Shown here piece by piece: positions 33,494 to 42,284 of a stretch of DNA of 64,000 bases. Positions within the stretch are counted from its first letter, which is position 1. Each line of letters begins with the position of its first letter. Location of the stretch: contig NZ_VCNP01000054.1 of the NCBI RefSeq assembly GCF_006782915.1, positions 124,001 through 188,000 on the forward strand, in the 5' to 3' direction. Position numbers and translations under genes: made by a program. The notes beneath the pieces were generated by a model that saw only the letters and a program-made list of their open reading frames with translations, was not told where the DNA came from and did no database searches. The DNA is from Streptomyces calvus (GTDB lineage: Bacteria > Actinomycetota > Actinomycetes > Streptomycetales > Streptomycetaceae).

Positions 33494-35241
33494 GCCACGC
33501 CGACGAGCGGCGCAAGCGGCCCGAGGAACTGCGCAGCCACCAGTGGTACGGCAGCGGCGTCGCGTCCGGGCTGCGCTCCTTCAGTCACCGCGCCCGCACC
33601 CGCCAGCTCGGCTACCTGCCCGAGGAGCACCTGGGCAAGCCCGTCATCGCGATCCTCAACACCTGGTCCGACATCAACCCCTGCCACGTCCACCTGCGCG
33701 ACCGCGCGCAGGCCGTCAAGCGCGGGGTGTGGCAGGCGGGCGGCTTCCCGCTGGAGTTCCCGGTCTCCACCCTCAGCGAGACCTTCCAGAAGCCGACCCC
33801 CATGCTCTACCGCAACCTCCTCGCCATGGAGACCGAGGAGCTGCTGCGCTCCTACCCGGTCGACGGGGCGGTCCTGATGGGCGGCTGCGACAAGTCCACG
33901 CCCGCGCTGCTGATGGGCGCGGCCAGCGCCGGCCTGCCGGCCGTGTTCGTGCCGGCCGGGCCGATGCTGCCGGGGCACTGGCGCAACGAGGTCCTCGGCT
34001 CCGGCACCGACATGTGGAAGTACTGGGACGACCGGCGGGCCGGCGTCATCGGCGACTGCGAGATGCAGGAGCTGGAGAGCGGCCTGGCCCGCTCGCCCGG
34101 CCACTGCATGACCATGGGCACGGCGTCCACGCTGACCGCCGCGGCCGAGGCGCTCGGCGTCACGGTGCCGGGCGCGTCCAGCATCCCGGCCGTCGACTCC
34201 GGGCACGACCGGATGGCCGCACGGGCGGGCATGACGATCGTCGACCTGGTGCACCGGGACCGCAGGATCGGCGACATCCTCACCGCGGACGCGTTCGAGG
34301 ACGCGGTGACGACCGTCCTCGGACTCGGCGGTTCCACCAACGCCGTGATCCACCTGATCGCCATGGCCGGCCGCGCGGGCGTCCGGCTCACCCTCGACGA
34401 CTTCGACCGCATCGCCCGCACCGTCCCGGTACTGGCCAACGTCCGGCCCGGCGGACAGACGTACCTGATGGAGGACTTCCACTTCGCGGGCGGGCTGCCC
34501 GGGTTCCTCTCCCGGATCCCGGACCTGCTCCACCTGGACCGGCCCACCGTCTGCCACGACACCCTGCGCGAGCAGATCGCCGGCGCGCAGGTCCACGACG
34601 ACGACGTCATCCGGCCCCGCGACAACCCGGTCGCCGCCGAGGGCGGCGTGGCCGTGCTGCGCGGCAACCTCTGCCCGGACGGCGCCGTCATCAAGCACAT
34701 CGCCGCCGAACCGCACCTGCTCAAGCACACCGGTCCCGCCGTCGTCTTCGACGACTACAAGCAGATGCAGCGGACCATCAACGACCCGGCGCTGAACATC
34801 ACGGCCGACAGCGTGCTCGTGCTGCGCAACGCCGGCCCCAAGGGCGGCCCGGGCATGCCCGAGTACGGGATGCTGCCGCTGCCCGACCACCTGCTCAAGC
34901 AGGGGGTGCGGGACATGGTGCGGATCTCCGACGCCCGGATGAGCGGCACCAGTTACGGCGCCTGCGTCCTGCACATCGCCCCCGAGTCGTACGTCGGCGG
35001 ACCGCTGGCGCTGGTGCGCACCGGCGACCCCATCACCCTCGACGTGGAGAACCGCACCCTGCGCCTCGACGTGGACGACGAGGAGCTGGAGCGCCGCAGG
35101 GCGCAGTGGACACCGCCGCCGGTCCGTTACGAACGCGGCTACGGCGCGCTCTACAACGAGCAGATCACCCAGGCCGACACCGGCTGCGACTTCGAGTTCC
35201 TCGCCCGCCCGGGCACCGTCCAGGATCCGTACGCCGGCTGA
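33490..35241 (+). CDS. IlvD/Edd-family sugar-acid dehydratase (L-arabinonate dehydratase-like)
   Basis: This 583-residue cytoplasmic Fe-S dehydratase has the cluster cysteines C65 (SDINPCH), C133 (MGGCDKSTPA) and C206 (PGHCMTMGTAST), the catalytic D134-K135 and C-terminal GPKGGPGMPEYGMLPLP and ARMSGTSYG. The HQWYGSGVASG start and the SETFQKPTPM motif place it with the sugar-acid branch (L-arabinonate or D-xylonate dehydratases) rather than the valine-pathway IlvD. It would turn an aldonate into a 2-keto-3-deoxy acid for the preceding enzyme. Arabinan side chains of pectin would supply arabinonate. The exact substrate is inferred. Confidence 0.88.
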   Translation: MSHADERRKRPEELRSHQWYGSGVASGLRSFSHRARTRQLGYLPEEHLGKPVIAILNTWSDINPCHVHLRDRAQAVKRGVWQAGGFPLEFPVSTLSETFQKPTPMLYRNLLAMETEELLRSYPVDGAVLMGGCDKSTPALLMGAASAGLPAVFVPAGPMLPGHWRNEVLGSGTDMWKYWDDRRAGVIGDCEMQELESGLARSPGHCMTMGTASTLTAAAEALGVTVPGASSIPAVDSGHDRMAARAGMTIVDLVHRDRRIGDILTADAFEDAVTTVLGLGGSTNAVIHLIAMAGRAGVRLTLDDFDRIARTVPVLANVRPGGQTYLMEDFHFAGGLPGFLSRIPDLLHLDRPTVCHDTLREQIAGAQVHDDDVIRPRDNPVAAEGGVAVLRGNLCPDGAVIKHIAAEPHLLKHTGPAVVFDDYKQMQRTINDPALNITADSVLVLRNAGPKGGPGMPEYGMLPLPDHLLKQGVRDMVRISDARMSGTSYGACVLHIAPESYVGGPLALVRTGDPITLDVENRTLRLDVDDEELERRRAQWTPPPVRYERGYGALYNEQITQADTGCDFEFLARPGTVQDPYAG

Positions 35242-35278
35242 CCCGCCGTTCGCCGACGGAACCCCGCACACACACGAA

Positions 35279-35290
35279 GAAAGCGCTTCC
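35279..35290. promoter_or_regulatory. LacI/CcpA-type operator candidate
   Basis: GAAAGCGCTTCC contains the perfect 8-bp palindrome AAGCGCTT with a central CG, the typical core of LacI-family sites. It lies 50 bp before the importer permease genes, inside the run, in a 98-bp gap, where a second promoter could sit. No LacI gene is in the window. Confidence 0.5.
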
Positions 35291-35339
35291 CCCGCTCAGG
35301 CACCACCACAGCACGACGTACCGAGAACGGAGAACAGTC

Positions 35340-36275
35340 ATGGCCCAAGCCGCAGCCGTGGCGAAACCGCCCGCGCCACCCCGGCGGCGCCGTGCCTCCG
35401 CCACGCCCCGCAGGCTCCCCTACCTGCTGATCGCGCCGGCCGCCCTGCTCATGCTGGGTTTCATCGCCTACCCGGTCATCAGCGTCTTCTACTACAGCCT
35501 GCAGAACTACAACCCCACCAAGCCGTGGCGGAACGGCTACGCGGGCTTCGACAACTTCACCCGCATCTTCACCGACGACCCGCTGTTCTGGGACACGCTG
35601 GTCTTCAGCGCCAAGTGGGTGTTCGTCGAGGTCGGCCTGCAACTGCTGTTCGGCCTGGCGCTCGCCCTCATCGTCAACCAGACCTTCGTCGGCCGCGGCC
35701 TCGGCCGTGCCCTGGTCTTCTCGCCGTGGGCCGTCTCCGGCGTGCTGACCTCCGCGATCTGGGTGCTGCTCTACAACTCCCAGACCGGCATCACCCGTTA
35801 CCTCGCGGACATGGGCATCGGCGACTACGGCGTCAGCTGGCTGTCGGACACCTCCACGGTCTTCCCCGCGGTGGTCGTCGCCGACCTGTGGCGCGGCGTG
35901 CCCTTCTTCGCGATCCTCATCCTCGCCGACCTCCAGTCCGTCTCCAAGGACCTCTACGAGGCCGCCGAGGTCGACGGGGCCAGCCGCATCAAGCAGTTCT
36001 GGCACATCACGCTGCCGCACCTGAAGGACGCCATCATCCTGTCCACGCTGCTGCGCGCGGTGTGGGAGTTCAACAACGTCGACCTGCTCTACACGCTGAC
36101 CGGCGGCGGACCCGCGGGCGAGACCACGACGCTGCCGCTGTACATCGCCAACACCTCGGTGGACGCACACAACTTCGGCTACGCGTCGGCCCTGACCACG
36201 GTCGCGTTCGTGATCCTGCTCTTCTGCTCGATGGTCTACCTGCGGCTGAGCAAGTTCGGAGGCGAAAGCAAGTGA
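35340..36275 (+). CDS. Carbohydrate ABC transporter permease (MalF type)
   Basis: This 311-residue inner-membrane protein starts with an Ala/Pro/Arg-rich cytoplasmic tail, then six helices (PYLLIAPAALLMLGFIAYPV first) and the EAA loop LYEAAEVDGASRIKQFWHIT. A GGAGAA site precedes the ATG. The stop overlaps the GTG of the partner permease. It imports oligosaccharides or sugars together with the binding protein at 40782, probably products of pectin or arabinan cutting. Confidence 0.94.
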   Translation: MAQAAAVAKPPAPPRRRRASATPRRLPYLLIAPAALLMLGFIAYPVISVFYYSLQNYNPTKPWRNGYAGFDNFTRIFTDDPLFWDTLVFSAKWVFVEVGLQLLFGLALALIVNQTFVGRGLGRALVFSPWAVSGVLTSAIWVLLYNSQTGITRYLADMGIGDYGVSWLSDTSTVFPAVVVADLWRGVPFFAILILADLQSVSKDLYEAAEVDGASRIKQFWHITLPHLKDAIILSTLLRAVWEFNNVDLLYTLTGGGPAGETTTLPLYIANTSVDAHNFGYASALTTVAFVILLFCSMVYLRLSKFGGESK

Positions 36276-37168
36276 TCACCAAAGAGGCCACGCAGGCCGC
36301 CCCCGCCCCCGCGCCCACCGCCCCCGAACCGCCCCGCCCGAACAAGCGCCGCCGGGCCTGGGACGAGGCGCCCCGCTGGCAGATCTACCTTCCGCTGGGC
36401 ATCTACCTCGTCTTCACCCTGATCCCGTTCTACTGGATCCTGCTCTTCGCGCTGCGCCCGGCCGGCTCGACCTCGCTGGTGCCCTGGCCGATGACGTTCG
36501 TCCACTTCGAGAAGGTGTGGACGGACCGCAGCTTCGGCACCTTCTTCTACAACAGCGTCCTGGTCGGCGTCGCCACGCTGATCATGACCACGCTGGTCGC
36601 GCTGGCCGGCGGCTACGCCCTCGCCCGGTTCGACTTCCGGATCAAGCGGGGCTTCATGCTGGCCCTGCTCTGCTCCCAGTTCGTGCCCGGCGCGCTGCTG
36701 CTGGTCCCGCTGTTCGAGATCTTCGCCGAACTGCAGATGATCAACTCCCTCGGCAGCGTCATCATCGCCGAGACGGTCTTCCAGCTGCCGCTGTCGATGA
36801 TCCTGATCAGCAACTTCATCAAGAACGTGCCGTACTCCCTGGAGGAGGCCGCCTGGGTCGACGGCTGCAACCGCATGCGGGCCTTCCGCGTGGTGGTGCT
36901 GCCGCTGCTGCGGCCCGGCCTGATCGCCGTCGGCTCCTTCGCCTTCGTCCACTCCTGGAACCACTTCCTGTTCGCCCTGATGTTCCTCAACAACCAGGAG
37001 AAGCAGACCATCCCGGTCGGCCTGAACACCCTGATGAGCGCGGACAGCGTCGACCTCGGCGCGCTCGCCGCGGGCGGCATCATCGCGGCCGTCCCCGTCG
37101 TGATCGTCTTCGCCTTCATCCAGAAGTGGCTGATCACCGGGTTCAGCGCGGGGGCGGTGAAGGGATGA
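36272..37168 (+). CDS. Carbohydrate ABC transporter permease (MalG type)
   Basis: This 298-residue inner-membrane protein has a GTG start behind a GGAGG site, a Pro-rich cytoplasmic tail, six helices and the EAA loop SLEEAAWVDGCNRMRAFRVV. It ends ITGFSAGAVKG, typical of CUT1 permeases. It is paired with the preceding gene and overlaps the following oxidoreductase gene (ATGA). The operon has no ATPase. Confidence 0.94.
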   Translation: MITKEATQAAPAPAPTAPEPPRPNKRRRAWDEAPRWQIYLPLGIYLVFTLIPFYWILLFALRPAGSTSLVPWPMTFVHFEKVWTDRSFGTFFYNSVLVGVATLIMTTLVALAGGYALARFDFRIKRGFMLALLCSQFVPGALLLVPLFEIFAELQMINSLGSVIIAETVFQLPLSMILISNFIKNVPYSLEEAAWVDGCNRMRAFRVVVLPLLRPGLIAVGSFAFVHSWNHFLFALMFLNNQEKQTIPVGLNTLMSADSVDLGALAAGGIIAAVPVVIVFAFIQKWLITGFSAGAVKG

Positions 37169-38346
37169 CGCAACCGCCGACCGCCCCCGGCGCCCCGCTC
37201 CCGGTCGTCCTCGCCGGCGCCCGCGGCCACGGCCGCTGGCACGTGGAGAACATCCGCCGGCTCCAGGACCGCGGCATCGTACGGCTCGTGGGCATCTGCG
37301 AGCTCAGCCCGCTCACCGAGGACGAGTTCGGCGGTGAACTCCCCGAGCAGTCGTCCGACTTCGGGGCCCTGCTGGACTCCACCGGCGCCCGGATCGCGGT
37401 GATCTGCACCCCGATCCCCACCCACACCGACCTGGCCCTGACGGCCGCCGAGCGGGGCGTGCACCTCCTGCTGGAGAAGCCGCCGGCACCGTCGTACGCC
37501 GAGTTCCGGCGGATGGCCGACGGGGTCGCCGCGGCGGGCGTCGCCTGCCAGATCGGCTTCCAGTCGCTCGGCTCGCACGCCGTGCCCGCGATCCGGGAGC
37601 TGGTCTCCGGGGGCGCCGTCGGCCGGGTGGTCGGCGTCGGCGGGGCCGGCGCCTGGGTGCGGCCCGAGGCGTACTTCCGGCGCGCCCCCTGGGCGGGCCG
37701 GCGGCGGCTGAACGGCGTCGACGTGATCGACGGGGCGCTGACCAACCCGCTCGCCCACGCCGTCGCCACCGCGCTCGCGCTCGCCGGCAGCACCCGCGCC
37801 GAGGACGTCACCGGCATCGAGACCGAACTGCTGCGCGCCAACGACATCGAGTCGGACGACACCTCCTGCGTACGGATCTCCACCGTGCGCGGCGGGCCGG
37901 TCACCGTTGCCGCGACGCTCTGCGCGGAGCGGGCCGACGAGCCGTACGTCCTGGTGCACGGCACCAGCGGGCGGATCACCTTCTGGTACAAGCAGGACCG
38001 CGTCCTGGTCCAGCGCGCCGACCACGGCCCCGAGGAGCTGCGGTTCGACCGCACCGACCTGCTGGAGGACCTCGTCGCCCACCTCACCGGCGGCACCCCG
38101 CTGCTGGTCACGCCCGACACGACGGGCGCGTTCATGAAGGTCGTCGAGGCGATCCGGCAGGCCCCCGACCCGGCCCCGCTGCCCGCCGGCACCTGGCACC
38201 GCGTCCCCGGCGAGGAGCGGCGCGTCGTGCCCGGCGTGGACGGCCTGGTCGCGGCCGCCGCCGACACCCTGTCCCTCTACTCCGAACTCGGCGCCCCCTG
38301 GGCGCTGCCCGTCCCGCACCCGCCGAAAGAGGTGAGCACCCGATGA
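37165..38346 (+). CDS. Gfo/Idh/MocA-family oxidoreductase
   Basis: This 393-residue cytoplasmic enzyme has an N-terminal Rossmann domain (VVLAGARGHGRWHVENI, with the usual glycine-rich motif as GARGHG) and the EKPPAPS motif carrying the catalytic lysine of the family. The C-terminal domain is of the GFO_IDH_MocA_C type. It is sandwiched between importer genes and a DUF6807 gene, a pairing seen in other actinobacterial sugar clusters. A likely role is NAD(P)-dependent oxidation of an imported sugar or uronide, perhaps to the lactone feeding the IlvD/Edd enzyme; the substrate is not known. Confidence 0.88.
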   Translation: MTQPPTAPGAPLPVVLAGARGHGRWHVENIRRLQDRGIVRLVGICELSPLTEDEFGGELPEQSSDFGALLDSTGARIAVICTPIPTHTDLALTAAERGVHLLLEKPPAPSYAEFRRMADGVAAAGVACQIGFQSLGSHAVPAIRELVSGGAVGRVVGVGGAGAWVRPEAYFRRAPWAGRRRLNGVDVIDGALTNPLAHAVATALALAGSTRAEDVTGIETELLRANDIESDDTSCVRISTVRGGPVTVAATLCAERADEPYVLVHGTSGRITFWYKQDRVLVQRADHGPEELRFDRTDLLEDLVAHLTGGTPLLVTPDTTGAFMKVVEAIRQAPDPAPLPAGTWHRVPGEERRVVPGVDGLVAAAADTLSLYSELGAPWALPVPHPPKEVSTR

Positions 38347-39188
38347 CCGGCAACGACTCCCTGGTCCTGCGCGTCGCGGGCCGGCCCGTCGGCCGGTACG
38401 TCACCCGGCCCGAACTGCCGGCCCGGCTCTCCCCGCGGCCGTACCTGCACCCGGTCACCACCCTGGCCGGCACGGCGGTCACCGAACTGAGCCCCGCCGA
38501 CCACGCACACCACCTCGGCGTCGGTGTCGCCGTTCCCGACGTCGAGGGGTTCAACTTCTGGGGCGGACGCACCTACGTCCGTGACCAGGGGCCGACCGAG
38601 CTGGACAACCACGGCTGCCAGCGGCACACCGCCTTCCAGCTGCGCGACCCCGACGGGTTCGTGGAGGAGCTGCGCTGGGTGGCGGCGCCGGGCGAGCTGC
38701 TGCGCGAGCGCCGCACGGTGGCGGCCACCGAACTCACCGGCACCGCCTGGGTGCTGGACCTCACCTTCTCGCTCACCAACGTCACCTCCGCCGCACTCTC
38801 CGTCGGCAGCCCGGCCACCAACGGCCGTCCCGGCGCGGCCTACGGCGGCTTCTTCTGGCGGGCCCGCAAGGAGGAGACGGCACCGGACGTCTTCACCGCC
38901 GGCGCCGAGGGCGTCGACGCGGTGCACGGCCGTCCCGCCGACTGGCTGGCGCTCGCCGGAACGACGTGGACGCTGGTCTTCGCCGGTGCCACCGCGCCGA
39001 CCCGGCGCGACCCCTGGTTCGTGCGCACCGGCGAGTACCCGGGCGTCGGCTCCTCCCTCGCCCACGAGGCACGGCTGCCGGTCCCGCCCGGCGAGACCGT
39101 GGTCCGTCGGGTCGTCACCGTCGTCGCCGACGGCCGGCTCGGCCGCGACGAGGCCGCCGCCCTGGTCCGCAAGGCGGTGAGCCCGTGA
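38343..39188 (+). CDS. DUF6807 (PmoA-like) family protein
   Basis: This 281-residue cytoplasmic protein is of the DUF6807 family, often annotated PmoA, although it is not methane monooxygenase. Typical motifs are RPYLHPV, DHAHHLGVGVAVPDVEGFNFW near residues 53-73, and the end DPWFVRTGEYPGVGSSLA. The fold is probably a beta-sandwich like galactose mutarotases, and the HxxHH-like histidines suggest a carbohydrate site. It overlaps the oxidoreductase and GH43 genes at both ends. A role in sugar processing is inferred. Confidence 0.85.
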   Translation: MTGNDSLVLRVAGRPVGRYVTRPELPARLSPRPYLHPVTTLAGTAVTELSPADHAHHLGVGVAVPDVEGFNFWGGRTYVRDQGPTELDNHGCQRHTAFQLRDPDGFVEELRWVAAPGELLRERRTVAATELTGTAWVLDLTFSLTNVTSAALSVGSPATNGRPGAAYGGFFWRARKEETAPDVFTAGAEGVDAVHGRPADWLALAGTTWTLVFAGATAPTRRDPWFVRTGEYPGVGSSLAHEARLPVPPGETVVRRVVTVVADGRLGRDEAAALVRKAVSP

Positions 39189-40708
39189 CCGGCGCAGAAC
39201 CCACCTACCGCAACCCGGTCCTGAACGCCGACTGGTCCGACCCGGACGTGATCCGCGTCGGCGACGACTTCTACCTGACCGCCTCCAGCTTCGGCCGCGT
39301 CCCCGGACTGCCGCTGCTGCACTCCCGGAACCTGGTCGACTGGACCCTCGTCGGCCATGCCCTGGAACGCCTCGAACCCGAGGCCGAGTTCGCGGTGCCC
39401 CGTCACGACTGCGGTGTCTGGGCGCCGTCCCTGCGCCACCACGACGACCGGTTCTGGATCTTCTGGGGCGACCCCGACCAGGGCATCTTCCAGATCAACG
39501 CCCCCGCGATCCGCGGCCCGTGGACCCGGCCCCATCTGGTGAAGGCCGGCAAGGGCCTGATCGACCCGTGCCCGCTGTGGGACGACGAGACCGGCGAGGC
39601 GTACCTCGTGCACGCCTGGGCGAAGTCCCGCAGCGGCGTCAAGAACCGCCTCACCGGGCACCGGATGCACCCGCACGGCACCGAACTCCTCGACGAGGGC
39701 AAGGTGATCGTCGACGCCGACCGCATCCCCGGCTGGTTCACCCTGGAGGGCCCCAAGCTCTACCGGCACGACGGCTGGTTCTGGATCCTCGCGCCCGCCG
39801 GGGGAGTGGAGACCGGCTGGCAGGGCGCCTTCCGCTCGCGCGACTTCTTCGGGCCGTACGAGGAGCGGGTCGTCCTCGAACAGAAGGACACCGACGTCAA
39901 CGGCCCCCACCAGGGCGCCTGGGTGCGCACCCCGTCCGGCGAGGACTGGTTCCTGCACTTCCAGCAGCGCGGGGCGTACGGCAGGGTGGTCCACCTCCAG
40001 CCGATGCGCTGGGACACGGACGGCTGGCCGGTCCTCGGCGACGACGGCGCCCCCGTCGCCGCTCACCGCCGCCCGGACCTGCCGGCGCAGCCGCCGGCCG
40101 CGCCGGCCACCGACGACGACTTCCCCGGCGGACGGTACGGCCGCCAGTGGCAGTGGGCCGCCAACCCCCGGGACGGCTGGGCGACCCAGCACTCGGCGGA
40201 CGGGCTGCGGCTGACGTGCGTGCGCTCCGCCGACGCGGACGACCTGCGCAAGGTGCCCAACGTCCTCACCCAGCGGCTGCCCGGCACCCCCTGCACCGTC
40301 GAGGTGGAGCTGCGGCTCGACGGCGCGGAAGCCGGGGCGCGCGCCGGACTGGCGGTCCTCGGCGACGCGTACTGCTGGATCGGGCTCGAGCGGGGCGCGG
40401 ACGGCGCGGTGCGCCTGGTGCACCGGTTCGCCGAGGCCGTCGCCGACAGGGAACGCGACGCCGGCCACCCGCGCCCCGCTCCCGAGGGCCGGGCACGGCT
40501 GCGCATCGACATCGGCGCCGGCGCGCGCTGCCGGTTCTCCGCCGACACCGGCGACGGCTTCCGCCCCTCCGGTCAGGTTTTCGCCGCCACTCCGTGGCGC
40601 TGGGTCGGAGCCCTGCTCGGCCTGGTCGCCCTGGCGCCCACCGGTCAGGGACACGCCGGTGCCGCCACGTTCACGCGGTTCCGGATCGGCGCCCGGGCGC
40701 ACGGCTGA
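39185..40708 (+). CDS. Intracellular GH43 beta-xylosidase/arabinofuranosidase
   Basis: This 507-residue protein has no signal peptide, so it acts in the cytoplasm on imported oligosaccharides. It has a five-bladed GH43 propeller (residues 5-300) with the base aspartate in NADWSDPDVIR, the second aspartate in GLIDPCPLWDDETGEAYLVH and the acid glutamate in TLEGPKLYRHDGWF. A C-terminal beta-sandwich (residues 320-505, DDFPGGRYGRQWQWAANP) is of the beta-xylosidase C2 kind. It starts at GTG overlapping the DUF6807 stop. The likely products are arabinose or xylose from pectin side chains. Confidence 0.92.
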   Translation: MTGAEPTYRNPVLNADWSDPDVIRVGDDFYLTASSFGRVPGLPLLHSRNLVDWTLVGHALERLEPEAEFAVPRHDCGVWAPSLRHHDDRFWIFWGDPDQGIFQINAPAIRGPWTRPHLVKAGKGLIDPCPLWDDETGEAYLVHAWAKSRSGVKNRLTGHRMHPHGTELLDEGKVIVDADRIPGWFTLEGPKLYRHDGWFWILAPAGGVETGWQGAFRSRDFFGPYEERVVLEQKDTDVNGPHQGAWVRTPSGEDWFLHFQQRGAYGRVVHLQPMRWDTDGWPVLGDDGAPVAAHRRPDLPAQPPAAPATDDDFPGGRYGRQWQWAANPRDGWATQHSADGLRLTCVRSADADDLRKVPNVLTQRLPGTPCTVEVELRLDGAEAGARAGLAVLGDAYCWIGLERGADGAVRLVHRFAEAVADRERDAGHPRPAPEGRARLRIDIGAGARCRFSADTGDGFRPSGQVFAATPWRWVGALLGLVALAPTGQGHAGAATFTRFRIGARAHG

Positions 40709-40781
40709 CCACCGCCGGACCGCCGCGACAGACCCCCCACAACTTCATAACCCGTTGGATCCCGAAGAAGAGAGCCGACCA

Positions 40782-42143
40782 ATGAAGATCAGCATGCGCA
40801 GAAGCAGCACAGGCAGGCGCCGGACGTCGGCCGCCGTCGCCCTGGGGGCCGTGCTCGCCCTGACCGCCACCGCCTGCGGTGACGACGGCAGCGGCGCGGC
40901 CGGGGACGAGGGCGCCGAGGGCAGCGGCAAGGGCAAGATCATCTTCTGGGACAACAACGGTGGTGTCCGCACCGACATCTGGAAGCAGATCATCGCCGAC
41001 TTCGAGAAGGCCAACCCGGACATCGACGTCCAGTACGTCGGCATCGCCGCCACCGAGTACCAGTCCAAGGTCGACACCGCCATCCAGGGCGGCGGCCTGC
41101 CCGACGTCGGCGGCATCAGCGCGTCCATGCTCGCCGGCTTCGCCGCCCAGGGGGCGCTCGACCCGCTGGACGACCGGATCGCCGAGTCCCCGCTCGACGG
41201 CAAGCTCAACAAGGACATGGTCGAGTCGCTGCGGGCCGCCGGCGGCGGCGACGACCAGCTGTACTCGGTGCCCACCTCGGCCAACAACGGCGTCCTCTAC
41301 TACCGCACCGACCTGTTCGAGAAGGCGGGCCTGGAGGAGCCGTCCACCTGGGACCGCTTCTTCGAGGCCGCGGAGAAGCTCACCGACGAGGACAAGAACG
41401 AGTTCGGCTACACCATCCGCGGCGGCGCCGGCTCCATCGCCCAGGCCCTGGACGCGATGTACGGCCAGTCCGGCATCACCTCGTTCTGGGACTCCACCGG
41501 CAAGAAGACCACGGTCAACGACCCGAAGAACGTCGAGGCGCTGGAGAAGTACGCCGCCCTGTTCAAGAAGGCCACGCCCGCGGCCGACCTGAACAACGAC
41601 TTCACCAAGATGGTCGCGCAGTGGGACTCCGGCCAGATCGGCATGCTCAACCACAACCTGGGCTCCTACCAGGACCACGTGAAGGCGCTCGGCGAGGACA
41701 AGTTCCGCGGCATTCCGCAGCCCACCGGGCCCGGCGGGAAGCGCGTCCAGGTCTCCAACCCGGTCGACGGCATCGGCCTGTTCAAGAGCTCCAAGAACAA
41801 GGAGGCCGCCTGGAAGTTCATCGAGTTCGCCACCTCGGCGCCGTCCAACTCGAAGTTCAACGAGTCGGCCGGCCAGGTGCCCGCGCACGCGGACGCGGCG
41901 AAGGACGACTGGATCGCCGAGGCCGAGCCGACGAAGCTGGCGGCGGACGCGCTGAGCGACGGGTCCACGACCATCGTGCAGCTGCCGTACTACCTGCCGG
42001 ACTGGAACACCATCTCCAAGGCGGACAACGAGCCGAACTTCCAGAAGGTGCTCCTCGGTGACATGAGCGCCAAGGAGTTCCTGGACAACCTGGCCGAGCA
42101 GCTGAACGAGGCGAAGGCCGAGTGGGACGAGCAGATGGCCTGA
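40782..42143 (+). CDS. Sugar-binding lipoprotein of the pectin-operon ABC importer
   Basis: This 453-residue exported lipoprotein has a twin-Arg-like basic start (RRSSTGRRRTSAAVALGAVL), a lipobox LTATAC and an acidic Gly/Asp spacer. The mature SBP_bac_1 fold begins GKIIFWDNNGGVRTDIWKQI. It partners the permeases at 35340 and 36272. It lies 73 bp after the GH43 gene and is followed by a strong hairpin, consistent with the higher amount of binding protein usually needed. Confidence 0.93.
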   Translation: MKISMRRSSTGRRRTSAAVALGAVLALTATACGDDGSGAAGDEGAEGSGKGKIIFWDNNGGVRTDIWKQIIADFEKANPDIDVQYVGIAATEYQSKVDTAIQGGGLPDVGGISASMLAGFAAQGALDPLDDRIAESPLDGKLNKDMVESLRAAGGGDDQLYSVPTSANNGVLYYRTDLFEKAGLEEPSTWDRFFEAAEKLTDEDKNEFGYTIRGGAGSIAQALDAMYGQSGITSFWDSTGKKTTVNDPKNVEALEKYAALFKKATPAADLNNDFTKMVAQWDSGQIGMLNHNLGSYQDHVKALGEDKFRGIPQPTGPGGKRVQVSNPVDGIGLFKSSKNKEAAWKFIEFATSAPSNSKFNESAGQVPAHADAAKDDWIAEAEPTKLAADALSDGSTTIVQLPYYLPDWNTISKADNEPNFQKVLLGDMSAKEFLDNLAEQLNEAKAEWDEQMA

Positions 42144-42160
42144 TCCCGCGCTCGCCGGGG

Positions 42161-42184
42161 GCGGCCCGTCCCGGTGCGGGCCGC
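42161..42184 (+). terminator. Hairpin after the binding-protein gene
   Basis: GCGGCCCG (42161-42168) pairs with CGGGCCGC (42177-42184) over an 8-nt loop, 18 bp after the stop. More inverted GC-rich sequence follows to 42230. It may end or weaken transcription before the secreted esterase genes. Confidence 0.65.
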
Positions 42185-42284
42185 GGGCCGTCCCGGGCGG
42201 GCCGCGCCCTTCGCGGCGGAGCCGCGGAGCACCGTCGCCCGGCGCCCCGAGAGGGCGCTCCCTCCCCGTCGAAAGGCACAGCCG

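Noticed and set aside
33490..35241. Dihydroxy-acid dehydratase IlvD of valine synthesis
   Set aside because: The HQWYGSGV and SETFQKPTPM motifs and the sugar operon point to the sugar-acid dehydratase branch.
38343..39188. Methane monooxygenase subunit, from the PmoA name
   Set aside because: The name is historical for DUF6807. The protein is soluble and sits in a sugar operon.
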